From the NCBI RefSeq assembly GCF_000377505.1, contig NZ_KB898189.1, forward strand, positions 186,001 to 250,000: a stretch of 64,000 bases of DNA, in the 5' to 3' direction. Below, one piece after another: positions 56,987-64,000 of the stretch (positions are counted from its first letter, which is position 1; every line of letters starts with the position of its first letter). The position numbers were made by a program, and so were the translations under genes. The notes under the pieces are model-generated. The model was not told the DNA's origin. It was given only the letters and a program-made list of their open reading frames with translations, and did no database searches. Source of the stretch: Paenibacillus massiliensis 2301065 = DSM 16942 (GTDB taxonomy: Bacteria; Bacillota; Bacilli; Paenibacillales; Paenibacillaceae).

Positions 56987-57586
56987 TTATTTGAACCAGC
57001 CCTTCTCCTTGAAGAGCGTGATGGCTTCAATGCGGTTGCCTACATTTAATTTATCCAAAATAATGGAAATATAATTACGGACGGTCCCTGTTGTGATGAA
57101 TAGCTCACCCGCAATTTCCTTCGTATTTTTGCCATCAGCAATTAGCAGCAGTACTTCCTTCTCACGCTCTGTCAGCGGGTTCTCCTCATGAAAGACGTCA
57201 TCCACAAGCTCCGGTGCGTATATCCTTCTGCCGCTCATGATGCTGCGGATGGAGGTTGCCAGCTCTTCACTGGGACTATCCTTCAGCAAGTAGCCATGAG
57301 CTCCAGCCTTCAGCGCTCGTTCGAAATAACCGGGCCGGGCAAAGGTCGTCAGAATCAAAATTTTGCAGCCGAAGCCTCTCAGCTCCTCTGCGGCGTCAAG
57401 CCCGCTCTTGAGCGGCATCTCGATATCCATGATGCAGACATCAGGCTGATGCAGCTGCACCAGCTTGACGGCTTCCTCTCCGTTGCCAGCCATGCCTACT
57501 ACCTGCATATCTTCCTCCAGGTCCAGCAGGGAGGCAAGGGCTCCCAGCAGCATTCGCTGATCCTCTGCAATAACGATAGATATCAT
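56987..57586 (-). CDS. desR: Response regulator DesR
   Basis: 199 residues. NarL/FixJ type: receiver with acceptor Asp near 54 (VCIMDIEMPLKSGLDAAEEL), LLKDSPSEELA with conserved Lys, and a LuxR HTH (LTEREKEVLLLIADGKNTKE, FITTGTVRNYISIILDKL). It overlaps desK by four bases (ATGA). In B. subtilis, phosphorylated DesR activates the membrane-lipid desaturase gene in the cold; a desaturase gene lies just upstream here. Confidence 0.9.
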   Translation of the reverse strand: MISIVIAEDQRMLLGALASLLDLEEDMQVVGMAGNGEEAVKLVQLHQPDVCIMDIEMPLKSGLDAAEELRGFGCKILILTTFARPGYFERALKAGAHGYLLKDSPSEELATSIRSIMSGRRIYAPELVDDVFHEENPLTEREKEVLLLIADGKNTKEIAGELFITTGTVRNYISIILDKLNVGNRIEAITLFKEKGWFK

Positions 57587-58722
57587 GCCTCTGCCTCCTT
57601 AGGGGTCTGCTTCAGTACATTCGGAACGCGTATTTCGACGACAGTTCCCTGCTCTGCGCTGATGCTTAGATCTCCATTCACAAATTCAAGCCGTTCCTTC
57701 ATTCCCCGTAGTCCATTGCCCTTAATGAGCATATGATCCCCAGCACTAGCAACTCCGCAGCCGTTGTCCTCCACGCGAAGCAGCAGTTCTGTACGCTGAG
57801 GCGCAATAGTCACCTTGCATTCCGTGGCCCCGCTATGCTTGACTACATTGGTGATGGCTTCCCGCAGGCACATGCTCAGCACATTCTCATTCAGTAAGGA
57901 GGTATCATTCAGATGAGTGCTGCCCTCCAGGATAAAATCAATCTCCGCAGCCTTCAGAATCTGCTTAATGCGAAATACCTCATCCTCCAGACTGGTCCCA
58001 CGCATGCGAGTAACTAGCTCTCGAACCTCCTTGAGCACGCTACGCGCTGTCTGCCGGACATCATCAATCTCTTCCTTGGCCCGCACCGGATTGCTCGTAA
58101 TCAGCTTGCTGGCCAGATCACTCTTCAAGCCGATCAAGGACAGCTTTTGGCCTATTGTATCGTGCAAATCTCTGGCAATCCGCTGCCGCTCCTCCAGCAT
58201 CACCAGCTCGGAGATTCGCTTGTTCGCGTGCTCCAGCTTGCCCTGAAGCTGGTCGCTCTTATTCCGCGTGTATGTCGTGACGGGGAGCAGCACGGCTCCA
58301 ATCGTACTAAGCAGCACGAAGGGCAGTTGGGTAATGAATATAGGATTCTGAGTGACGAAGCCGTAGTTGATGGCTGCAATCGCTGATACAAGATGAATCG
58401 TGTACAGCGTAATGAAGCCGGCTTTGTTCTTGATATTCCCGATAAAGAACGCTGCAAACAGTGAGAAATATACATAGCCGAACAGCAATGTCATCCAGAT
58501 CGAGATCAAGATTTGAACGCTGATCCAGAAGTATACTTGCCACCCTTTGGTTAGAAAGGACAATACATAGCTAATGAAAAAAGCCACGATCATAATGCAG
58601 CCAAGCACAATCTGATAAGTCGATGCGGGGAACACAAAATAAAAAGGGAGGATATACAAAACCACCCATATATACGGACTGAGGCCAGTGCTTTTGTGTA
58701 GAATATGATACCATTTTTGCAC
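57583..58722 (-). CDS. desK: Membrane-fluidity sensor kinase DesK
   Basis: 379 residues, using GTG at 58722 (AAGGAAG upstream). Four or five N-terminal membrane helices make the thermosensor. The phosphoacceptor motif ERQRIARDLHDTIGQKLSLI (His near 187) is almost identical to that of B. subtilis DesK. HATPase boxes are REAITNVVKHSG, VEDNGCGV and GNGLRGMKERLE. It switches between kinase and phosphatase states with bilayer thickness and passes phosphate to DesR. Confidence 0.93.
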   Translation of the reverse strand: MQKWYHILHKSTGLSPYIWVVLYILPFYFVFPASTYQIVLGCIMIVAFFISYVLSFLTKGWQVYFWISVQILISIWMTLLFGYVYFSLFAAFFIGNIKNKAGFITLYTIHLVSAIAAINYGFVTQNPIFITQLPFVLLSTIGAVLLPVTTYTRNKSDQLQGKLEHANKRISELVMLEERQRIARDLHDTIGQKLSLIGLKSDLASKLITSNPVRAKEEIDDVRQTARSVLKEVRELVTRMRGTSLEDEVFRIKQILKAAEIDFILEGSTHLNDTSLLNENVLSMCLREAITNVVKHSGATECKVTIAPQRTELLLRVEDNGCGVASAGDHMLIKGNGLRGMKERLEFVNGDLSISAEQGTVVEIRVPNVLKQTPKEAEA

Positions 58723-58790
58723 GGCTGTTCTTCCTTCCTTGGAGAGGCCCGCTGCCTCCTGCTTTGCTATAACTTTGCTTTACCTAATAC

Positions 58791-59004
58791 CTTGACTAGT
58801 CAAATATGAGTGTAGAGCCGCTGCAAGCGGGGAGCCCTGTCGACCACTGTTAAGCTTGCTGTTCTTTCGAACGAAGTTGATAAAATGATGAACAGCAAGC
58901 TTAAAGGCGGACACTCCGTTTCTCTAGGGCTTCCCCGCTTTTCGCTAACCACGCTCTCTGTAGATCATTCAGACCAGAAATTGTATTCGGCAAAGGTCCT
59001 AGTT
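58791..59004. repeat. Hairpin-rich dispersed repeat, copy 2 (MITE-like)
   Basis: This matches 1411-1630 in order, orientation and nested palindromes: AAGCGGGGAGCCC / GGGCTTCCCCGCTT outside, TTAAGCTTGCTGTTC / GAACAGCAAGCTTAA inside, CTTGACTAG at the left and CCTAGTTA at the right. It fills the whole gap between desK and the desaturase, ending four bases before the desaturase stop codon, so it may have landed in or near the gene end. Confidence 0.75.
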
Positions 59005-59007
59005 ACC

Positions 59008-60084
59008 CTATCTGGTCACATTGTTCCCCCGCAAGGGAGAACCAGAACCAGGTCCCGCCGCCTGTTCAGTAGCTGCTGATGACTTACGAAGCAAATGCCT
59101 GACCTCACCAAAACTGACAAAGGTCTTGCGCTGCTCATCCCATAGCCGAAACCGAAGCGACTTCAGGCTTGTGCCGATGGTAATTGTTGTTGCCTTTTGC
59201 AGCGGTGGAGTTGCATTATGAGCTTCCTCCAGATGATAGTTAGGCACCTTCGGGCTCAAATGGTGAACATGATGGAATCCTATATTTCCTGTGATCCATT
59301 GTAGCACGGCAGGTAGCTTGTAATAAGAGCTTCCTTCTACCGCAGCATTCACATAGCTCCATTCCTCATCATGCTCAAAATAGGATTCTTCAAACTGGTG
59401 CTGAACGTAGAACAACCAGATCCCGAGCATACCTGACACGAAAAACACCGGAGCCTGCACAAGAACAAAGGCCTCCCAGCCGATAGCCCAGCATAACAGA
59501 GCATAGAGAACAACGATGGATATATTGGTGACATGCGTATTGATTTTTTCCTTGCGCTTTGCTCCTTTACGGTTGAAGCGATAAGAGATCAGGAATATAT
59601 ATATTGGCCCTAGAACGAACATGACAAGCGGGTTACGATAAAAACGATAGGCCAAACGCTGCCAGAAGCCTGCAGCCACATACTCCTCGATGGTAAGCAC
59701 CCACATATCGCCCGTACCACGCTTATCGAGATTGCTGCTCGTGGCGTGATGAATAGCATGGGTATTTTTCCACTGCTGATAAGGACAGAGTGTGATGACA
59801 CCCGTAATGGTGCCCACGATATCATTGGCCCGTTTGCTCTTGAAGAAGGATTGGTGACCACAGTCATGAAATATGATGAAGGTGCGGATGATGAAGCCTG
59901 CCGCAACGATCGAGATCGGGAGTGTAAGCCAGTACGAGATGGACAGGCTTAGATAGGCCGCATACCACAGCAGCAGCAAGGGCCCCAGCGTATTGATCAA
60001 TTGCCAGATGCTGGACCTCGTATTCGTCTGCTCAAAAGCAGCTACATTTTTTTTCAGATGGGACAAACGGGCTTGATCCTTCAT
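59008..60084 (-). CDS. des: Membrane fatty-acid desaturase, DesR target
   Basis: 358 residues from the ATG at 60084 (GAGGAGG six bases before). The three histidine boxes of acyl-lipid desaturases are present: HDCGH (73-77), HAIHH (109-113) and HHVHH (near 284), between membrane helix pairs. It introduces double bonds into membrane phospholipid acyl chains using diiron chemistry, keeping the membrane fluid in the cold. Its position beside desKR and the paired palindromes upstream support regulation by DesR. Confidence 0.93.
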   Translation of the reverse strand: MKDQARLSHLKKNVAAFEQTNTRSSIWQLINTLGPLLLLWYAAYLSLSISYWLTLPISIVAAGFIIRTFIIFHDCGHQSFFKSKRANDIVGTITGVITLCPYQQWKNTHAIHHATSSNLDKRGTGDMWVLTIEEYVAAGFWQRLAYRFYRNPLVMFVLGPIYIFLISYRFNRKGAKRKEKINTHVTNISIVVLYALLCWAIGWEAFVLVQAPVFFVSGMLGIWLFYVQHQFEESYFEHDEEWSYVNAAVEGSSYYKLPAVLQWITGNIGFHHVHHLSPKVPNYHLEEAHNATPPLQKATTITIGTSLKSLRFRLWDEQRKTFVSFGEVRHLLRKSSAATEQAAGPGSGSPLRGNNVTR

Positions 60085-60179
60085 ACATTTCCTCCTCGGA
60101 TATCGCCTAATTCCAGCACGGAGGCCCATTAGACGCATTGAACTACTATTATCCTAAAGGAAAGCGTCCACCCGCAGTA

Positions 60180-60217
60180 GTCACAAACGTCAAGTCGAAG
60201 ACATGACAAATGTCATG
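60180..60217 (-). promoter_or_regulatory. Tandem palindromic sites, probable DesR operator
   Basis: CATGACAAATGTCATG (60202-60217) is a near-perfect palindrome. A similar, weaker half-match GTCACAAACGTCA lies at 60180-60192, ten bases away. Both sit ~100-130 bases upstream of the desaturase start, where B. subtilis DesR binds two adjacent sites. A -10-like GATAAT is at ~60151. Confidence 0.65.
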
Positions 60218-60293
60218 CCCTCAGCTCACATTCGTTGTCACCTATTGAGTTGTCACCTATTGAATCGAATCCCTTCACCATGTATAGATTAAT

Positions 60294-60680
60294 TCAGCTG
60301 CCGTAAGGTGCCCCCAGCTCAATAATGTTGTGGTCCGGGTCCAGAATATAGATCTGGGCGAAGCCTGCAACACTATCTGGACGGGCTTCATAGTGGATTC
60401 CCTTGGCATCCAGCCATGCGATGGCTTCGCTGTAGCTCTTGATCCAGATGGAGAAGTGGCCATCCGTCGTATCGATCTCGCCCGAGCGCAGCGTCTCGCC
60501 AGGAGGATGCTCCAGCAGATGAAGCTGCTGGTCGGTACCCACCGCGTACCACACTCCTCTAGACTTGAACGGGGGACGCTCCAGCTCCCGCAATCCCAGC
60601 ACCTCTGCATAGAAGACCTTAGCTCTTGCTAGATCTCTCACTGCCAGACTTACATGATGAAGTCGTTTGAAGCTTATCAT
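60294..60680 (-). CDS. VOC (glyoxalase-fold) family protein
   Basis: 128 residues, AGGAGGCCG upstream. Two betaalphabetabetabeta units: LHHVSLAVRDLARAKVFYAE, with a metal-ligand His, and HFSIWIKSYSEAIAWLD, then IYILDPDHNIIELGAPYGS with the final Glu ligand. Members include glyoxalases, dioxygenases and fosfomycin-type thiol transferases. No specific activity can be assigned. Confidence 0.9.
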   Translation of the reverse strand: MISFKRLHHVSLAVRDLARAKVFYAEVLGLRELERPPFKSRGVWYAVGTDQQLHLLEHPPGETLRSGEIDTTDGHFSIWIKSYSEAIAWLDAKGIHYEARPDSVAGFAQIYILDPDHNIIELGAPYGS

Positions 60681-60774
60681 CCAACTCGGCCTCCTGCCAT
60701 TAAATTAATAGATTCTCTTCATGATTACCCTAATACATGCTATAGCAAAAAACAGCTAATATAGCAAAGAATAT

Positions 60775-60814
60775 AGCAAAAAACTGCCTCGCAGTCTCCT
60801 GTCGAGGCAGTCTA
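60775..60814 (-). terminator. Terminator of the deoxynucleoside kinase gene
   Basis: Minus-strand ACTGCCTCG and CGAGGCAGT pair and are followed by TTTTTT, ~40 bases after the kinase stop. Confidence 0.88.
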
Positions 60815-60851
60815 GCTAGTTCATATTTGCTGCTTCATAGATCAAACATCG

Positions 60852-61535
60852 TTACATCGATTCTGACATTTTTTGTTTCAGCCCTTTTGGTGATTGAATC
60901 GAGCTACTAATTCTCTGGATAATCTCATCCATGGAGTCCGGGTCATGTACATCATACTCATCAATGTTCAAGCGCAGCACCGGACAAATCCGGGATTGCT
61001 CGAATTCCTCGATCCACACTGAATATCGGCCATACATCTCCTCCCAATAGGAACGATCTGTCTGGATCTCCATTTCACGTCCACGCAGCTGGATTCGCTC
61101 CAGAATGGAGGGCAGACTACCATCCAGATAGACAAGTACGTCCGGGTGTGGAAAATAGGGCGTCATCACCATAGCCTGGAACAGGCTGGTGTAAGTCTCA
61201 TAATCCATTTTCGACATTGTGCCTTTATCAGCGTGCATTTTTGCGAATATTCCCGTGTCCTCATATATGGATCGATCCTGCACGTAGCCGCCGCCAGCCT
61301 CGACAATCGCTTTTTGTTCTTTGAATCGCTCCGCCAGAAAATACACCTGCAGATGGAAGCTCCATCTGGAGAAGTCCTGATAAAAGAGTTCAAGATACGG
61401 ATTCTGCTCCACCTTCTCCATCGAGGTCTTGAAGCCCAGACGCCCTGCAACAGCGGAGGTCAGCGTGGATTTGCCGACTCCTACCGTACCTGCAACCGTA
61501 ATCAGCGCCTGCTGTGGAATGGAATGATCTTTCAT
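60852..61535 (-). CDS. Deoxynucleoside kinase (dAdo/dGuo kinase family)
   Basis: 227 residues, AAGGAGC upstream. P-loop ITVAGTVGVGKSTLTSAVAG, then the FYQDFSRWSFHLQVYFLAER substrate helix, VQDRSIYEDTGIFAK with the DRS motif, and RIQLRGREME of the LID region. It phosphorylates purine deoxynucleosides for salvage. B. subtilis has two such genes (dck, dgk) in tandem; here only one copy is present, so its exact preference is open. Confidence 0.92.
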   Translation of the reverse strand: MKDHSIPQQALITVAGTVGVGKSTLTSAVAGRLGFKTSMEKVEQNPYLELFYQDFSRWSFHLQVYFLAERFKEQKAIVEAGGGYVQDRSIYEDTGIFAKMHADKGTMSKMDYETYTSLFQAMVMTPYFPHPDVLVYLDGSLPSILERIQLRGREMEIQTDRSYWEEMYGRYSVWIEEFEQSRICPVLRLNIDEYDVHDPDSMDEIIQRISSSIQSPKGLKQKMSESM

Positions 61536-61633
61536 GGTATAAGCTCCTTTGCTAGAAAAAACGCAGGTCTGTAGCTCGGCTACAGACTAGAGTATTGTAC
61601 CACAGCAAGCTCCTGTGGGAAGAGTCCCACGGC

Positions 61634-63109
61634 TCAGTTTTTGGACTGTGCAGATCGGCGAACATCCAGATAGCCACGGCCTTGAATATATTCCGGCAGC
61701 TTACGGTCCTCACAGCCCTCCAGCAGCCTTCTCTTAATCTCGTCAGGCGTGGCTCCTCTGAATCGTTCCAGCAGCAAGGCAATTGCTCCAGCGCAGATCG
61801 GAGTAGCCATCGACGTGCCTGACATGGTCGTATAATCGCTGCCAATCCGGCTGGATTTGTAGAGCTTGTCCAGATAAGAACCGGGGGAACGGAGCGATAC
61901 GATATCCGTGCCAGGCGCGAGCAGGTCTGGCTTCATAAGCTGATCCATCGTCGGCCCTCGGCTGGAGAAATCCGACGGCACATCATCCCCACGGTCCACT
62001 GTATTGTTATCATTCATGGCACCGACTGTAATGACTCGACTGCTAATGCCGGGACTGGAAATGGTTCGCTCCTCGGGCCCTTCATTACCAGCTGCGACGC
62101 ACACGACCATGCCGCATTCCCATGCCTTTTCCACAATCTTGACTACCGGATCATCCGCTGCCCGGCTGACTGCACGACTCCCCAAAGACATCGACAGAAT
62201 ATCAATGGAGTACTTCTCCTTATGATCGATGCACCACTGCACACCGGCAATGACGTTAGATAGCCGACCTGAGCCCCGCTTGTCCAGCACCTTGACGCCA
62301 ACGAGCTTGGCTTCAGGGGCAGGGCCCGCATACACTCCACCCGAGGCGCGCCCATTCCCGGCTGCATCACCGGCGCAGTGGGTCCCGTGCCCGTTATCAT
62401 CATAAGGAGCTGCTTTATGATTCACCATATCTTGAAACGCTACAATTCGGTTCTCTGGCTCCGTCAAATCCTCATGCGGATAGATTCCCGTGTCGAGGAT
62501 TGCAATCGTGACCTCCTTGCCTGTCAGCCCCTCTTCATGAAGCCAATCGGCATGCACGGACGGGGTGGCCACATTCAGTAGCGCCTTGAACTCACGATCA
62601 GCATGCACCTTCTTGATCTGGTAGCCGCTGCTCAGCAGCTCTTCAATGCCCTGGAGCGTGATGTCAGCGGCGCAGCTGGATATCGCCGGGAACTTGTGCT
62701 TCACACGGCAGCCATAATACTGCCTTGCCGTCTGGTGAGTGAAGCTTACCATGTCCGCATACGAATCTACTTGATCCTCGAATTCGATAATGACCGAATA
62801 GGTCTGTGTTTTCTTCAGGAAACGCTCTAATGCAGTGTGCAGTACACAAGGCGTCCACCGAAATAAAGTGCGGTACAGTTCCAGAATCTGATTGCGCAAA
62901 TCCTTGTCCAACTGCTTCGCATGCTGCCGGACAAGCTGCAGCATCGAGTAGACTTCCATAGGAACCCCTCCTCTATTGAGATCAAGGTATTCTATGAGTG
63001 TCGACAGGAAGGGGTCACGTTGATAGACCAGAATTTGTCGAATATTTCCTTGCGAAAAATTTGACATGGCACTACCGATAGACAAAGGATCGTAATAAAA
63101 TAAGTTCAT
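61634..63109 (-). CDS. Subtilisin-family (S8) serine protease
   Basis: 491 residues; no strong ribosome site is seen for the first ATG, and an in-frame ATG at 63067 is an alternative. No signal peptide. A ~170-residue N-terminal region precedes the catalytic domain: Asp in VTIAILDTGIYPHEDLT (near 206), His in DNGHGTHCAGDAAG (near 241), Ser in SGTSMATPICAGAIALLLER (near 429). The layout with a prodomain-like start and no secretion signal resembles AprX-type intracellular or non-classically released subtilases. Divergent from an acetyltransferase gene. Confidence 0.9.
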   Translation of the reverse strand: MNLFYYDPLSIGSAMSNFSQGNIRQILVYQRDPFLSTLIEYLDLNRGGVPMEVYSMLQLVRQHAKQLDKDLRNQILELYRTLFRWTPCVLHTALERFLKKTQTYSVIIEFEDQVDSYADMVSFTHQTARQYYGCRVKHKFPAISSCAADITLQGIEELLSSGYQIKKVHADREFKALLNVATPSVHADWLHEEGLTGKEVTIAILDTGIYPHEDLTEPENRIVAFQDMVNHKAAPYDDNGHGTHCAGDAAGNGRASGGVYAGPAPEAKLVGVKVLDKRGSGRLSNVIAGVQWCIDHKEKYSIDILSMSLGSRAVSRAADDPVVKIVEKAWECGMVVCVAAGNEGPEERTISSPGISSRVITVGAMNDNNTVDRGDDVPSDFSSRGPTMDQLMKPDLLAPGTDIVSLRSPGSYLDKLYKSSRIGSDYTTMSGTSMATPICAGAIALLLERFRGATPDEIKRRLLEGCEDRKLPEYIQGRGYLDVRRSAQSKN

Positions 63110-63165
63110 TATAAAATCAGATTCGATCAGGTTCTATTTTCTTGGTCTTATGGAGGGATATAAGT

Positions 63166-63615
63166 ATGCAACAAGAAATGGTGATGGAGATTGTCGAATG
63201 GGGTACACCCGCTTACGAAGAGACCCTCCAATTGAGAGACGAGGTGCTGCGCAAGCCGCTTGGCATGAGTATCGCCAAAGATTCTCTGGAGGGCGAGGAA
63301 CGGGACATTCACATCCGGGCACGTCTGGGATTAGCCACTGTCGGTGTATTGGTGCTTAGTCCTCAAGAGGAGGACACTTTGAAGATGCGGCAGGTCGCCG
63401 TAGACGAATCACTGCGGGGTCAGCAGATAGGACGCCGTATGGTCGTTTTTGCCGAAGAGATTGCGAGGGAGAAGGGCTATGCCAGATTCGTGCTGAATGC
63501 CCGTCAGGTCGCTATCCCCTTCTACGAGAAGCTCGGCTATAGCATCATTAGCGAGGAGTTCACTGAGGTAGGCATCCCTCATCGCAAAATGGCCAAGCTG
63601 CTCCAATCAGAGTAA
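63166..63615 (+). CDS. GNAT N-acetyltransferase
   Basis: 149 residues from the ATG at 63166, preceded by GGAGGG. The acetyl-CoA region is MRQVAVDESLRGQQIGRRMV, followed by VLNARQVAIPFYEKLGYSII, typical of the ElaA/YitI-like small GNAT group. Substrate unknown. Confidence 0.9.
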   Translation: MQQEMVMEIVEWGTPAYEETLQLRDEVLRKPLGMSIAKDSLEGEERDIHIRARLGLATVGVLVLSPQEEDTLKMRQVAVDESLRGQQIGRRMVVFAEEIAREKGYARFVLNARQVAIPFYEKLGYSIISEEFTEVGIPHRKMAKLLQSE

Positions 63616-63670
63616 GCTTGGCCTTCGAATGCAGGGTAACCGCAGAGCGCTTTTTACAGGCACACGTATG

Positions 63671-63985
63671 TCATATGAAGATGAGGAGCCTGATTAGCTC
63701 CAATATGGAGGCAACAATCTCACTACTCCCCTTGAACCCCTTTATGGAAAAGCCGATATCCCCTCCAGAAACGCTGTGTTCCCTCGTATTGCTCCCATCC
63801 GGTGGCTCCAGCCCATACTGTCTCTCCAGACGTAATCTCTCCTCAGGAGTGATCTGGTGAGCTTGTGTATTATCTACAGCCATAGAGGACTCTGCATAAT
63901 CACTTATGGTTACCATGAATACTGCTACCATAACCAATATCGTGATAGATAAGCGAGTAGAAAAGGTACGAAATACGTTGGACAC
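63671..63985 (-). CDS. Small membrane-anchored or secreted protein
   Basis: 104 residues, using GTG at 63985 with AAGGAGGG eight bases upstream. One N-terminal hydrophobic span (LSITILVMVAVFMVTI) serves as signal or anchor. The body is short and polar (ITPEERLRLERQYGLEPPDG, SVSGGDIGFSIKGFKGSSEI). No family recognised. The start is close to the window's right edge. Confidence 0.7.
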   Translation of the reverse strand: MSNVFRTFSTRLSITILVMVAVFMVTISDYAESSMAVDNTQAHQITPEERLRLERQYGLEPPDGSNTREHSVSGGDIGFSIKGFKGSSEIVASILELIRLLIFI

Positions 63986-64000
63986 ATTAGACCCTCCTTG

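Overview
The window looks like a chromosomal segment of a Paenibacillus or close relative (endospore-forming Bacillales). Supporting this are strong AGGAGG ribosome sites, a B. subtilis-type spore-coat transglutaminase (Tgl), an exosporium-type collagen-like protein, DesK/DesR/Des and YkoGHI-type systems, DUF421/DUF1657 proteins, and a wealth of secreted pectin- and arabinan-degrading enzymes. Base composition is moderate. No rRNA or tRNA gene was seen.

Layout. 1-5.4 kb: a c-di-AMP (ydaO-type) riboswitch and terminator ahead of a small Rossmann-like protein, a hairpin-rich mobile-element-like repeat, a threonine aldolase-type enzyme, a decamer tandem repeat, and a LysR regulator divergent from a YjeH-like amino-acid exporter. 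5.4-9.3 kb: two type I-C-like CRISPR arrays (6 and 16 repeats) with duplicated leaders and no cas genes. Between them, on the opposite strand, lies a two-gene peptide-signalling cassette: an HTH-TPR-type receptor (AloR/AimR/RNPP-like) whose 3' end overlaps a 37-codon pro-peptide gene not obvious at normal ORF cut-offs. 9.7-15 kb: pectate lyase, pectinesterase and a divergent AraC regulator. 15-24.5 kb: small zinc-ribbon protein, acetyltransferase, two lipoproteins, a TPM-domain coiled-coil membrane protein, a NucA/NucB nuclease, a HAD phosphatase and a formate/nitrite-type channel. 24.8-28.2 kb: SstT flanked by direct repeats, and a secreted rhamnogalacturonan lyase with a perfect CcpA cre site beside its -10 box. 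28.5-34.8 kb: YpsA (SLOG), an unknown protein, a SWIM-SNF2 helicase and a glycosyltransferase-TPR protein. 35-41 kb: a collagen-like gene, its decayed tandem duplicate carrying a piece of the metQ tail, and metNIQ. 41.2-51 kb: oxidoreductase, PL3 pectate lyase, DUF1657 and DUF421 proteins, Tgl, PAP2 phosphatase, acetyltransferase, GH43 arabinanase. 51.2-60.1 kb: a response regulator-kinase-PepSY-PepSY operon, a second oxidoreductase, desKR and its likely target desaturase, with the second hairpin repeat between them. 60.3-64 kb: VOC protein, deoxynucleoside kinase, subtilase, acetyltransferase and a small secreted protein.

Working together: PL1 and PL3 pectate lyases, CE8 pectinesterase, PL11 rhamnogalacturonan lyase and GH43 arabinanase form a scattered plant cell-wall (pectin) utilisation set, with AraC and CcpA as visible candidate regulators. 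DesK/DesR should sense membrane fluidity and drive the desaturase. Tgl and the collagen-like protein belong to the spore surface. The most interesting unit is the receptor/pro-peptide pair sitting between two orphan CRISPR arrays, with a perfect 20-bp palindrome just upstream of its promoter.
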